A stretch of DNA of 64,000 nt from Holacanthus passer (lineage: Eukaryota; Chordata; Actinopteri; Pomacanthidae). The stretch lies in contig JAFREQ010000049.1 of NCBI GenBank assembly GCA_025331565.1, positions 833,501 through 897,500 on the forward strand, read 5' to 3'. The position numbers and the translations under genes are program-made. The stretch's first letter is position 1; every line of letters begins with the position of its first letter. The notes beneath the pieces are model-generated. The model saw only the letters and a program-made list of their open reading frames with translations, ran no database searches and was not told the DNA's origin. Shown here piece after piece: positions 22,049-36,000 of this stretch.

Positions 22049-23279
22049 TTCTATCTATTACAGTTGTTGGTCAAGTTTGTCACTTGACTTTTTTTGGACA
22101 TCTTTTCACCTTTATTAGGCAACATCAACTGCAACCTGCATGCGAGAATGCATAGGGAATGTGCTGTTTAATGATAGCTGATTATTGATTAGTAAATTAT
22201 CAAATGTGTATCCCCACTGTTATATAGCAGCATATTGGCAATATGTTGCTTTAATTCCTTTAATTTGAAATCCAGCATGATGGTTCATCCTTAAACTAAA
22301 CCCATCCCTTTTACTGTTCTAAGTAACAAACACAACTGTAACGGAATAGTAAGTTGTTTTTTTTACTTTCCCATCCTGGAACTCCCACCCCAAATAAGTG
22401 TTATTGTGCATATTTACTGTGAAGGTAAAGGGAAGTAAATGTGGTCTCATACATCTACAGTAACTGCATGATGCAGCTGGTGCTCAACATTTATAGAGTA
22501 ATGGAAGTACTTTCCCCAGATTTTAGTCTTACAGGCATTGTATTTTCCCAAACTGCGTAGTCTTTCTAAAGTATTACGCATAAAAAAATTTTAAAGTTAT
22601 GGGATGTTGAGGTTAGACATAGGTCATGGTCAGATTAGGGATTGTCAGAATTGACAGCATACATTATGGGAATATCTCCTGAGAGGATGAAGTCAGGGCA
22701 AAAAACAATGGAGTCTATGGTTAACACCGAGCCCTCTGCAGCCACACCCTTCCTTGCTTTGGTGACATTGCAAAATACAACTGCTGGCATAAGAAGCAGT
22801 TATTTCAAACATACTGCAGTGTGTGGCAGCTGATTTACAGACAGGCTTCTCTCACATTGGAAGAATGTTGATGACAGAGTAGTTGTGGGTGGTTTCATAA
22901 TGTCCATTTGATAATTTATGGTGTGTTTAGGCTTTGCTTGTTTGTTTTCTTTTCTCAGTGAGTATTCCTAATACATAGATCATGTTTCATCCACAGTGGC
23001 ACATGATTTTTGGTGTTGGCTCTGTACTCCATGGTATTGGATTTATTGCTGACTCTAAGCATTCATTTGAAGGTGTTCACGTCAATGTCAGATCATCCAC
23101 AGTGTGTGAATTGTTTGTTTGTTCACATTGTCCACCAGAAAGGGACAGAAACAGAAAGAAAAGCAGTGAACACCAGACCTGTAGTGGCTTGAATATAGTA
23201 GCACGTACATTAAATTCTATAAACATGCATTACATTGCTTTAAATGGCAACTAAAATAGTTGGCACATTACTGCTTTAC
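22049..23279. other. Intergenic, nothing recognised
   Basis: There are only short chance frames and no clear repeat or RNA. Confidence 0.4.
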
Positions 23280-23540
23280 GATCACCTGTCATGGACATCG
23301 CACATCTCTACCCTGGTAAAGGAAGCTCAAAAACAACTGTATTTTCTAAGGAAACTTAAGAAGGCAAAATTCCTGTGCCAATGAATCTGGCATGTGATAC
23401 AGAAGTATCTGGTGCCATACCACAGACTGCAGAGCAGCTTCTTTCCTCAGGCTATCATACTCCTCAACTCATCCTCAACTCCACCTTAAATAACAGTTTT
23501 TTGTTGTTGTTTTGTGCGTAGAATAAAGAGACTACAGCTT
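23280..23540 (+). mobile_element. LINE ORF2 C-terminal fragment
   Basis: Translation around 23290-23360 gives 'WTSHISTLVKEAQKQLYFLR' then 'KLKKAKF'. After a deletion, 'YHRLQSSFFPQAIILLNSS' follows (23416-23470). Both are post-RT motifs of the non-LTR type seen at 4.0-4.45 kb, and the sequence between them is missing. Confidence 0.7.
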
Positions 23541-25074
23541 GCATTTCGTTATATAGTTGTGTATGTTGTAGAATGATAAATCAATGAAGCTTGATCTTTA
23601 TTATTGATGATATTGATGAGTGGTTATCAAGAGAGATTGGTAGCTCTCTTTGCTAATCATGTGTTGAGTGTTCAGTAGGTTGAGATCTCAAAGGTCAGAA
23701 GAACCTATTAAAGGTGGTTTCACAAGATAATTGGTATCTATGGAAGTTTACTCTGGACATCTGCAATGCCCCGGTGAACAGGAGCCCGCAGAACATGGTT
23801 CCTCCTTCAGTATGTATTTGGAGCCATCACAGTTGGGAAGGGATGAGTTGTAGAAGCTCTGTATAATTGCTGGATTCCTTCTCGCCATGAAGCAGGTACC
23901 ATGGCCCCATTTTCCTTCAAGCTTTCAATAAACAGTTTTCAATAAAACAGTTTACTTTGGGCTAGAACAATCATTTATTTCATGTGAATTCACAGAATTT
24001 CCTCTGCACTGTTAGTTTGAGTATGAGTGGACTGGTGGATTTTGGATTGGTAGTAAAGTTGTAAAAAATGTGGATGCAAAACTGAACATTTTTCATACAG
24101 ATCTGTTTTATTGATGTAGTATTGGGCTTTGCCCAAACGTTCTTCAACTTGAAAACTTTTCTGAAAAGTATATTGTTTATGGACAATAGCAATTTCTGTT
24201 TAATAACATTCTTATTCTTGGAAAATGTTGCATACACAAATCCAAGTATATGAAAATGAAAACTAGGTTTGGTGTATTTAATTATGAGTTTCTTTCTTAT
24301 ATGAAAGCCCTTAAAGTGCACGAAAAAAATTAAAAATGTAATGTAACTTTTTAGCATAATAGAAGAATATGATTTACAACAAAGCCCAAGCTCTTTGAAG
24401 CAATGAGTGACTCAGTCTGTATTACAGTGACAGTCAATGTTAAAATAATACCTTCAAGTTATTTGGCCAAGGTATGGCTTTGATGCAGACTGAAATATTG
24501 TTGTTTACTGACATCTAGTAGTGGTGATATGCAACTGCATGGGTTCAGTATTATTTATATTTTTCTTTGGTGCATGCAGGTAATTTAAGTCAAGAAAATG
24601 GTAGTAACTGAAATGTTGAGTATGATGTAATTATAAATGGTATTTTATTATAGAATATATTGCAATATATGATATGTACACCCTACAGAGCCGTAACTGC
24701 TTCAAGTGATACAGCTATGTCAGGGAGGAGTGTGGAAGTGGAGGAAGATATGAAGAACATTGACGGCAGTACCAATGCAGATGATGAGGATGGAGCAAAG
24801 GTGCACAGAAAGAAACAGACAACATGAGGATGTTGAAAAACAAGCTGTAGATGGCAAGTTATGTGGAAGAGATTCAGAGATTCATTGTGGAAGAGATGAG
24901 GGGGAATACTGTTAGGAAACTGGCCACAAGAGGTGAACACCTAAAAATGCTATGTATATATAAAGACACAATTCCATCAAGCTGGAAATTGGCAGAGGGA
25001 TGCTTTCTTTCAAAGAAAGAGGGTATCCAAAGCTTTTTGTTGTGTCAGGAACAAATGTCAATGATCAGCCAATT
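23541..25074. other. Intergenic, nothing recognised
   Basis: AT-rich. A 125-codon minus-strand frame at 23980-24357 lacks any domain or splice context. Confidence 0.4.
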
Positions 25075-25266
25075 GATCTACAATTTCATTTAGCAGACGC
25101 TTTTATCCAAAGCTATTCACATACCGATGGAACAGCCATCTGGAGCAGTTGGGGGTTCAATGTCTTGCCCAAGAAACCTAGACTGCAGGGGCCAGGGGCC
25201 ATTGAACCACCAACCTTCCGATTGGTGGACGACTGCTCTACGTCTCGAGCTACAGCCGTCCCAATC
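25075..25266 (-). repeat. tRNA-derived SINE, tail type B
   Basis: On the minus strand it starts GGGACGGCTGTAGCTCGAGA (A-box region), continues 'gttggtggttcaatggcccc' (degenerate B-box) and the 'gggcaagacattgaacc' core, and ends 'AAAAGCGTCTGCTAAATGAA' with ATTGTAG. It is nearly full length, with an intact distance between the A and B regions. Confidence 0.8.
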
Positions 25267-27880
25267 TGAGAGGCCCAGTGGAAGAAAGGCAGTTGTCTGG
25301 TTAGGTGAGGAAGTGAGCCACATTACAAAGACAGTGGAACAAAGGTCCCAGTGTGCCTGGCCAAAATGGGATCTGCAAAATCAGACAGGCAGAGCTATAG
25401 AGACACCCTCCCTTCACAATCACATCTGCCACATGGGGACTGAGAGAGGACCCTCACTGTAAGTCACAAGGAGACACTGGCACACATATTGTCCAGGTGC
25501 AAAACATCTCTAACTCAAGGATAGTATAGGTGGACCCATGATAAGGTGCTTCTGTCATGGACTTGAGGAAGACCATCACCTTCATCAAGAGAGCCAGGCC
25601 TTTCTCAATGTAAAGACCAAAGTCCAGGGGGGAGTGAACTATATGAAATATATCAAGGTTTAATAATACAAAGTGTTCACTTTGAGTGACAGCTGGCCAC
25701 TGACTGTCTGTTCCAAAGACTAGCTCATTCAAGTCACTGAACTAAGGCTGTATCTGTTGTGTTTTTGGCGTTTAATTTGGCATACAAGTACTGGATAAAT
25801 ATCGCAGCTTGCTATGTGATTATTTGTACCAACAAGCTGTCCAAAAGGTCTGTGCTCCAGTTTTTTTCTTTAACTATCAAATAGCCAGATAATGAATTAG
25901 CCTTGGGCCCTCTTGCCCTCTAGCGAGAAGCCCGGCTGTGTGGTATCTCGGTGTGGGATGTATGTGCTGTATTCTCTGTGTGTTTGTTCTGGTGCTTGTT
26001 GACTGTGTTTCTCTCGGGTGTCCGGGGCGAGATTCTCCTGGTAGAGATAGTGGAGGTTGATTTAAGCTAACAATGCTAACAAGACTGTATGGTGCCACAC
26101 TTACCATGTTTGTCAGCTAACATTATGTAATCCTAAACTTGCCATGTGGGCAATGTAACATTAATGTAACATTATGCTAGACTAATCAAGATAAGTCAAA
26201 ATGTGTTGAACTGTCTGCAAATACAAAGATGTCTGTAACTTCAAAATATTAATGCTACATTTCAGCATGGTTCCAGAAATACAGTTAACCTAGATGTTGT
26301 TATTAGTTAAGCTGGAGTTGGTTATTAAAGCTAAACAGTAATGTAAAATTCAAACTCAAACTTATAATATTATTTATATTAATATTATTGTTAAAACAGG
26401 CATCTTAAGTTTATCCCACTCCAGAAACTGAGTGATTATGTTTTCAGAAGGAAATGTCTAAAGTACCGCAGCCAGTGCCAAAGTGGGCTGGTACCACAGG
26501 GTTAGCTGGATACCTTACTAGTTTTGGGTGGGTGTGTTTCATCAAACAGGCTCCATTTCTCCCACAATGGGCTTCAGAATCACTCTTCAGAAACCTACAG
26601 GTGATATCACATTGACTACATCCATGTGTTATATAGTCTATAGCAGAAATACATGATGTATGCAACAAAAGCTATGCGTCATCACTTATCTGTTATCTTA
26701 GGTATGTGAATGTGACACGCATATAGTCAAAAGGTCAGAGTTAACTGAATAAAAACAAAATGAACTACAAAGTGTGAACTGTAGAGAAAAGTAAGGTGTG
26801 TGAGTGCAGCAAGAAATATTGAACCTGTTACTCCACTCCACTACTAGTAACTCTGCAGATTCACATTTTACACATTAAACATAAAAAACAGTTCATATAT
26901 TATTATAATAATAATGATAATAATAATAGCACACTGAAAGAGGACATTCTACATTCTGCAATACATAGGCTACCTTTGCTTTTGATACTTAAAAGTGATA
27001 ATCGCGAAGCTTTTTATTTAAATAAATGTTTGTTAAGTCACTATTGCCGTGACACAATGGTGACTAAGCCAATGGCCCACTGATTCTTAGATTATAGTAT
27101 TGCAGTATTTATATATTTTCACTACTGAGCATCTGTTGCAACATTCTTGGAACAAATGCTGAAACATTAAATCAGATTACTCAAAGAGTGCTCACAGAAT
27201 CATGGAAAAAGGTCAGTTATTGCCTGACTTCTTCATTAAAATGACCACAGTTTGTTTGGCTGCACCGTCAACAAATTGCTGCTCTTATGTTGTTGCCATT
27301 TCTGACAAACCTTACTGTTACCACCAGTAACATCAGGTGTTGCCAAATTATGCAGGAAACTGAAATCTTAAGGATTACAATTTTAAATATATTTTACAGA
27401 TAATACAGAAGCACTTTTGTTTAGTAAAAATTTAAAAGCCAGACTCTCACCAGATAAAGACAGAGATTCAGACACCTGAAAAAGGCTTTGCATGAATATT
27501 CACAGACGGACAGAACTAAAATAAATTGGGAATTATTGCAAAAGGTGTATGTTTTTGATGGAATGTATGAATAAAAAAATTAAGTATATATTAGTCAAGA
27601 GCTGTGGCTTCTTGAATATCAACAACAAAGTGCTTGCAGAATGAATTGTTATGGTCTTACATATTATTAATTCATATTATAAAGTATGAAGACCCTGAAA
27701 AGTGTCCAACTTTTGTTGTGATTTGGCACTGTATAAATAAAACTGAATTGAAAAAAGTATGTAGGATATAACAACGTACATATTGTAAGTCTATATAATA
27801 GTATGGTCATTTAATTACTTTGGACTAAAGTGTCTGCAGTATTAGTACCTGAGCAGAAATTATATAAAGTTTATATAAAA
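25267..27880. other. Spacer upstream of HMGCS1
   Basis: An AT-rich (TAA)n-like patch lies at 26898-26930. Otherwise no gene, RNA or classified repeat is visible. Confidence 0.4.
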
Positions 27881-27884
27881 GGCA

Positions 27885-28235
27885 GAAGAGCGCCCCCACT
27901 GACTGTATGAATGGATGTCTGTTGCCATGGGCACGATGCGCTGTAATTTAAGCGCAGCCCAGTGCGGTTTCTACCGCGCCAGGAATTACTCTCCCACTCT
28001 GATTGGCTCCTTCTCTCTCACCAGACATCGTACATCTGACACCATTGGACCGCCGACACGGCTCTGGCGCGTGGTTGTGAGTTCTAATTTCCGATTGGCC
28101 ACAAACCTGCGGGACCTGGTAGCGCCGCATGTAGCCTGTGAGCTGTGATTGGATAGGAGGCCAGGTGCTGTAGTGCAGGGTGAACGGTGCGCTGTCATCG
28201 TCATATATAAATACACTTCTGTAGAGACCAGTGGG
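27885..28235 (+). promoter_or_regulatory. HMGCS1: HMGCS1 promoter with four inverted CCAAT boxes
   Basis: ATTGG (inverted CCAAT, NF-Y type) occurs at 28002, 28044, 28094 and 28148, spaced 42, 50 and 54 bp. A TATA-like TATATAAATA lies at 28204-28213, so the start is probably near 28235. Weak sterol-element-like sites are TCACCAGAC (28018-28026) and, on the minus strand, GTTCACCCTGC (28175-28185). HMGCS1 in mammals is a known SREBP-2/NF-Y target; use of these sites here is inference. A CTCF-like motif lies at 27889-27903 (minus). Confidence 0.75.
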
Positions 28236-28294
28236 TTTGATATAGATATTTGAGCTGTGACTGTGACCATCGCTGGAGCTAACTTCATACACAG
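28235..28294 (+). other. HMGCS1: HMGCS1 exon 1 (non-coding)
   Basis: The exon is inferred from the TATA-like box about 30 bp upstream and a consensus donor ACAG|GTGAGT at 28295. It has no ATG in frame with the protein. Its left end is approximate. Intron 1 (28295-29630) shows nothing else. Confidence 0.65.
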
Positions 28295-29630
28295 GTGAGT
28301 CGCTTCGTGTTAGAAAATGTGTTGTTGTTTTTGAAATGTTGAATCAGGGTTACGCTACGTTACCACTTCGCTAGCGAATTTGTAAGACGGCTGTTATACA
28401 AATATCATAACACATAAGTGAGCTGCAGTTAAATGGAGCGGCTGTAGGGAATTTCTAGTCCCATGAAGTGGACATGGTCCGTCAGCTATTTGGTCCGGGT
28501 GGAAATATGTCACTCCGTATTAAGACGAGTCCAATTCTTTGCCTTGAATAGGGGTTTTAGCTAACAATGGGGCTTTTTAATCGATGGTTACATTATGATT
28601 TAGGCAACAAACCAGTCGTTTTTTACGTAATTGACCCTGCAATGTGACACAGTCTAACGGGTCAAGTTACAGATTTCCCCAACGTTACCGGAAATAAACG
28701 ATTTAAGTTCCAGGAAATCCCGTTGCCCTTTTACCTAGTTTACCGGCTCTCCTCTATCCTTATCTGGGAGCTGTACCTAACATAAGCTTAATGTAGATGT
28801 TAAGGTGCATGTAATGAGCAAGAGAAGCTAACAGCTAGCGGTCAAACTGTAAACCTTACAAATGCACCAACCTGCATAACGTAAGTTAAAAGAATGTCCT
28901 GCTTATTTAGCTAGCGTTAGCAACTTTGTATGTAGTTTGCTCGTTTTTCTTAGCTAGTGGCATGTACAACAAGCCTGGTATTTCGTTACTTTGTTCAGTA
29001 TTTAAACGCCTTGTAATGCAAACTGGTAATAGTATCGCAACCACAAGTACAATGTTCTTCGCTAACATGCCAGTCGGTCCATGTTCTCAGGAACTTTCTC
29101 AGAGAGCTAACCTTGCATTAGCTAAATACTGTTAGCTGCAAGACATCTATAATAATGGAGACAAAGATGATGTCTCGTGTTTTATATCACCTAACGTCGG
29201 CTCTTACTCTTCGGAAACTCCACTTTTATTAGCTTTGTTGTAATGTACGGAGAAGTCATCATACTGCAGTCTTAAGCATATCCTGTAGAAGAAAATGTTA
29301 ATATGCTAGATGGTGCTCTTCTTTTTGATGTTATTCTGAAATGACTGACTCACTTTCTGGTTGGGTGTAAATATTGGTATAGTATTTTTCCAGCAGAATC
29401 TGTAAGATGCACTTTGACCTACTTAACACTGTCATTACAGTTGTTTTGGAAACTGTGTGTTGTGCAAGTGCACTTTTGAGTAGTGGTCTATGTATATGTA
29501 TCTACACCTACGTTAGTAGTCTGAAGCATTGCAGGCATCTGCTTAATTACTCAAGACACCTAAAAGCTGTAGTTCTCCACCACTAAAACCATAGCATGTT
29601 TGATATGAAACACCTTCTCATCTCATTCAG

Positions 29631-30079
29631 GATGCCTGGATCAGCCCCAATCAGTTGTCTGGGACCATGGCCCAAAGATGTGGGTATCATTGCCATGGAA
29701 CTATACTTCCCATCCCAGTATGTGGACCAGGCTGAGCTGGAGCAGTTTGACGGCGTGCCAGCTGGTAAATACACTGTTGGCCTGGGCCAGGCTCGCATGG
29801 GCTTCTGCTCAGACTGCGAGGACATCAACTCTTTGTGCCTGACTGTGGTCCAAAGGCTGATGGAGAGAAATGGTCTGTCCTATGATAGTGTGGGTCGACT
29901 GGAGATTGGCACAGAGACCATTATTGACAAGTCGAAGTCTGTCAAGACAGTCATCATGCAGTTGTTTGAGGACTCTGGCAACACAGATGTTGAAGGCATT
30001 GACACCACAAATGCGTGCTATGGCGGTACAGCGGCACTCTTCAATGCTGTCAACTGGGTGGAATCCAGCTCATGGGACG
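29631..30079 (+). CDS. HMGCS1: HMGCS1 exon 2 (first coding)
   Basis: Acceptor TCTCATTCAG then G|ATG. It encodes residues 1-149 with PWPKDVGI, FPSQYVDQAELE, GKYTVGLGQARMGFC, the catalytic Glu95 and the nucleophile Cys129. Donor GTGAGT. Confidence 0.96.
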
Positions 30080-33000
30080 GTGAGTGAACAAACTTGTCTT
30101 AATGTAAGTTGATGTCTTTTCACCAATGAATGAACATGATCAACTTGGTATGTCACCTTTGTTTAAAAAATGGTGGACACTGTTGTCCACTTGAGTTCAG
30201 TTGTTGTTAGTCTGAACAATATCAGATGTGTGAAGATTTACCATTTACATTTTTTTCCCTAACCTTCTTTTCTCAGTAAAGTGGGGTAAAGGGTAATTAT
30301 TGGAATAGAAACACAAGTGCCCTTGTGGAGGGGGAGGAGTCCTAAACTGACTGTTATGTCACATATGTTATGTTGCTTTACTTCTTGTTGTTGATGTTAT
30401 GTGTATAAAACTTATAGCTAGTATGTTTTCACTATGCACTTTTTGTTAACAAAGTCTCTCTATACCCCTGTACCAAGTGTTTATTGCTTTTCAAGTGGAA
30501 TTTATGCCAACAGTGCCTGTGTCCATTTTATATATTATTTTGATTGTTCAGTTTTATTTTATTTATTTAGGATTTTAAAATATTTTTTTCACATTTCTAT
30601 TGTAATGTCTGAATATTTTTAAGAATTTAAAGTTCATTGCTCTTTGAAATGGTGTACCTGCATTATACAATTACATTATCATTATATCATTGTCATAAAA
30701 TGGTCTTTAAATGACAATGATAATTCTGTTGTTCATGAAGAAATTTGTCTATTTGTTCTTACATTTAGTTTTGCTATTTCCCCTCTCCTTGTGTTTCCTC
30801 TCTGCAGGGCGATATGCTTTGGTAGTAGCAGGGGACATTGCTGTCTACGCTACAGGAAGTGCCCGGCCTACGGGGGGTGCGGGTGCAGTGGCCATGCTGG
30901 TTGGGCCTAATGCTCCTCTGGCCTTTGAACGAGGTCAGTTATGCTTTAACTTTGTCAGTTCAATGCCTGACTTAAGATCCCACAGTTACCTACCTGATCC
31001 CATTACCTGAGTGTTTACTGATTTTGTGCCAAGTTTTTGATTTGATCTCCTCAGCTGATCAATACTGTTGCTTGGAAGGAACCTGTCTATAAGAGTCAGA
31101 CTGTCTGTTGTCTTCTGTTTTCTTTTGTGACAGGGTTTTTTTTTTTGACAATTTAGTTTTTTTTGTTTGTTTAGTTTTTTGTATGGTGTGTATTGGTTAA
31201 ATGAGTTATTGTTATTATTAGTTGAACTGTACGATGAATGCAAAAAACTAGGTCTGTCATTATGGGGAAGTTTTTATAACAGCAATGGTTTTAGGTGAGC
31301 AGAAAACAAAATATAATCTCTGAAAATATGTGTGTGAAATTTAGTTAAGTGTGGACAGTCCAGTCATACGTACAAAGAATTAGAGAATCGTGGATGGATA
31401 CATAGATAGATAGACAGATGGATAGATATACTTGTACATGTATAGATTTATAGAAGGAACTGAATTCATTGTGTGTTTTGTGCAGTGTGAATGCATTGCT
31501 TTTAACTCCTGTGACTGTGGTGCAGGTCTGCGAGGAACTCACATGCAGCATGCATATGACTTCTACAAGCCAGACCTTGTGTCAGAATACCCAGTGGTGG
31601 ACGGCAAGCTGTCGATAGAGTGCTACCTGAGTGCCTTGGACCGCTGCTACTCAGTGTATCGCAACAAGATCCATGCACAGTGGCAAAGAGGTGGGTTAAA
31701 ACTTTGTCATCTCTAAAAAAACCAACTGATCCTCATAAAAAAATTGTGCTTGTGTGGTGCACACTCGTCTTACTAAATTACACGTTCAATCTTATTATTG
31801 CTCCATTGTTAAAGATCAAACATCCGAAGACCTTCAAACCCCACAGTACAAATCTAAGGTTCCAGCAGAAAAACAAGTAATACTGCTACAAAAAAGAGCA
31901 GTTGCAATATTACAGTTGGCAGTAACAGTGTAATGTATCTGTTTGTATCTTTCTGTTGGAAAGGAGCTTTTGCTGTCATGCATGTGCAAGGGAGTGTAGT
32001 GGAGGGACTGGTTGGATAATAGCCTAATTAGTTAAGAGGGTTTAGGATGTTACCTGTTAGCTCTGCTAAGAAGTTTGCCTAAGTTCAGTGAGCATAAAGT
32101 AGTTTAATGAGATGAGCCTTTAACTTGATGTGACAATATCTGAAAACATGAGGCTATTAAAAACGCATCATAAACCATTCAAATGCAGCACAACATTTCC
32201 AGCTCTACTTTCCAAGCTAGGCTAGATAAAATGGGCTGTGTATCCATGACAGCAAAGACATATCAGCTCTTTGACGTGTTGTTGTGTTCCTGACCTTGAA
32301 ATGAGCTTTGTCACATTAGTATTTTTGTACCTTTGTAGCACAGTGTGCTTGTTCCAGAGGTGGGATGGGAGGCACAACAAGATAAAGAGTTGTATGCAGA
32401 TAAGGGACAGCAAGGCAAAATGTTGTTATTTGAGTTAAAACTGTTGTCACTGCTCTTTGCAAATGTGTCAATGAAATGGAGCCCAGTATGTCAGGAATTC
32501 TGGATATAAAGCAAGTATCAGTCTTTTAAAACATGAAACTGTGTTTTCCAGGCTTTAATGGTCTAATTGTTCTTCTTCTTGACAGAGGGTTCAGAGAAGC
32601 GCTTCAGCCTGGATGACTTTGGCTATCTAGTCTTCCATTCTCCATACTGCAAGCTGGTGCAGAAATCCTTGGCTAGACTGATGCTGAATGACTTTCTGAG
32701 CCACCCCAACCCCAACACTGAGACGGGACCCTTTGCAGGCCTTGATGCCTTCCGGTACACTGAAAATAGAGCAGCTGGACAGCAGACAGGGTTTTGGTCT
32801 TTCATTAAAACAGGCCTCTGCTGTCCTGCTTTAAAGGACTTTTAAAGAATCTCTTTATTAATGGAACACTCCAACATTTTGGAGAGTATACTGTCTTAAG
32901 ATAGATTCTTAAGTTCCTCTATGTGTGAGATAGCTGAAGTTAGGCTTAAAGTCACAAGTCTAACTTCAACATTCATGTGGTCTGTCAGTATCTGACAGTT

Positions 33001-36000
33001 GTTGATTGATATTGATTGTTGGATATACTATACATGATTGAAAATGGCCCATGATGCAATTTAATCTCCTGCTTAAGTCATCCATTTTCTTCCATCTCTT
33101 CTTACCTTCCTTCCCATCACTTATTTGTTTTCATACTTGACTCTTACCTTGGCCCTTACTTACATGTAAAATATGATATACTGTAGTACTAGGTATTAGT
33201 ATTTAAGTATTTCCAAAGTGACTAAGCTTAGTCATGACACTATTTCCTCTTCATCTCCAAAATCCAAATTTGAAAGTTCTTCATTCTTAAGAAATTCAAG
33301 AGCCTCTGTACTTCTTATAAATACATGGGCTGAATATTGGGCCATTTACAATCCAGCAAAGCACCCCCACAAATTATGGCCTCAAATTACTGTACATATT
33401 GACCATATTTTGTTTAGCAAAGATAATTAACTTTAACAAGTTTGTATGAAGTTTGCTATTATTCAGCATGGTGTTTCTGAAGGGATAGTGTGAACCACTG
33501 TAGCCAACAATGTAGTAATGACCTGTAGATGATCCGAATGTCTGCTGTTTCATCATCGGTCAATCGGAATTAAACCCTTGACGTAACTCCTTGAAATTTG
33601 GAATCCTTGGAAGCACACCTCAATTATATTCTGTGACAATACAAAAAAACACTTTGTGGTAATTCTGTTGCTAATCGTGTGTATGTGTTTTTGGATTGCA
33701 GAGATATACAGCCGGAAGAGACCTATTTTGACCGGGATGTGGAGAAGGCCTTCATGAAGGCAAGTGCAGATCTGTTTGAGAGGAAGACCAAGTGCTCCCT
33801 GCTGATCTCCAACCAGAATGGAAACATGTACACCCCTTCTGTCTACGGCTGCCTGGCCTCACTCATTGCACAGTATGTCTCGGTGACTCTCATTCATTTA
33901 TCAACTGTATTTATAGGCAGGACGTCAAAGTCTGTCCCTCCTGGAATTTGTCAATACCACGACAACAAACTAAAACAACTCAAAACAACACAAGAAACAA
34001 AGCATCTCTAAATTCTATTTTCTCTGGAAACAGAGAAAAGAAAAAAAAATGAACAGAACAACACAAAATGTGTCTGCTGAAGAACAGACTGCTGTAGACA
34101 TTGAACCATGACAGAGACAAGACTGAGCCATTGCACAGCCATGGATGTCCAGGCAAAAATCACATTAAGCCCCTGCCTCAAACAAATTTCTTTGCTGATA
34201 CTTTGATATATGAGGGACTCTGTTTTCACGAAAGTCATCTTTTTAGGCAGTGCAGCACAACATTCAGAGCACAAAAAGTCACTGGAGAACATTGACATTC
34301 CTACTAATTGCCAGCTAATTGTTTTTTAAGATTATTAGTGGGATATTTGATCAGAAATAATTTATTACTGTAGATTATTGCAAGTTGACAAAAACTGGAA
34401 CTGCAAACTAACCACTTTTGGGCTGCAACATACTCTCCATGATCCTGGTATGATTTTAAAAAATATGAAACAATTGCGTCTTAGTGCTGTCTGTGAAGAG
34501 AATCTTTGTTGCCTTTGTGTTACAGAAACACACCTTCTCAAATAGCAGGACAGAGGATTGGAGTTTTCTCCTATGGCTCAGGATTTGCTGCTACTTTGTA
34601 TTCTCTCAGGGTCACACAGGACCATACACCCGGTAAGTCAGTCACAATTCAGATGCGTGATATGGATGAAATTAGAATTTATAGTCTAGAAATTTCCCCA
34701 TTGTGGGACAAATAAAGGACTATCTTGTAGTCATTTTAAAATTGAAGAAATGAATGGCGTGTTCTTCCATGTGATTTGTTCATTGTTTGTTTCAGGATCT
34801 GGTCTTGACAAACTTGTGTCCAGCCTGAGTGACCTAAAGGCCAGGCTGGACTCAAGGACGAAGGTACCGCCTGCTGTCTTCTCTGAGAACATGAAGCTGA
34901 GAGAGGAGACACACCACTTAGGTATGATCCTTCTGTCACTACTGCTCATGTCTGATTCAGAAGGAGCTGTTCTAAATGGTATTTACAGTGACAATCACAA
35001 GCCTATCACACTAGTGTGTCAAGAAGTAAAGTTTTTACAAACTCCCTGAAACATTTTTTCTTAACACATGGAAGTTTTTTAGGGGTTGTCAAAACTATCT
35101 AACTATGATACTCAACATAACAACAAACACATAAACAAATGCCATATTTTGGTGTAAAGACAAAAATTACAGGCAGACATATAGGCAATCTTAAATATAT
35201 TCCTGATGGTGTTGGCTTAAAGAGGTCATATGGACATGTGGGGTCATTGATAATCTCATATGCTTTTTTTGAACACTTGTTTTATATTCAGCAGTGAGAT
35301 CGGTGTTTTGCCAATAATATTAGAGTTGAGGTTAACAACACCTTGCAATCAATTTTACAAAAACTTTCACTGAGAGATATAGATCAGCATAAACATGAAA
35401 AGATACAAGTGCAGTTTCTCATTGTAACAGTTATGGTAACCTAGTAACAATAGTAATAGTGTTATAATGGTGTTCACAACCTTTGACAGTGTTGTGAACA
35501 TTGCAGCCATGAGAAACTGTAACATTGCTTAATGTGATAATAAAAACACTGATACAGTAGTATCCAAATAGTCAATTCTTGGGCTTATGATTCGATCAAA
35601 ATCTTTTCTTGTTTCAAAGTCTTATCCAGTCATAAACCTCCCAGAGTCGTGCACCAATAAAGAGCACTGTGTACCGATCCACTGGCTGCACTCGCTGAGT
35701 TCATCCCGCAAACAGGATTCGATTTGATATTTAAAATCCTGCGTGCCTCACTGCTTGCTGTCACTCTGATTTTTTTTTTACAACCTGTCTGTATAGCCAG
35801 CTACGTCCCTCGAGGCTCAGTGGAGGATCTGTTCCCTGGGACATGGTACCTGACACGAGTAGATGACAAACACCGCAGGGAATACGCCCGAAGACCTCTG
35901 GACAATGACCTGCCAGCAGAGCCAGAACTTGTTCGCTCCAGCACTGCCACCGAGGTACAGGATGAATAAACGTTTGGACAGAGTTTCCTACTTTGAACAT

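Noticed and set aside
23980..24357. 125-codon minus-strand frame
   Set aside because: AT-rich, Lys/Ile/Phe-biased chance frame with no domain.
29596..29631. Upstream in-frame ATG for HMGCS1
   Set aside because: It lies in intron 1 before a good acceptor (TCATTCAG at 29630); the conserved N-terminus begins at the ATG at 29632.
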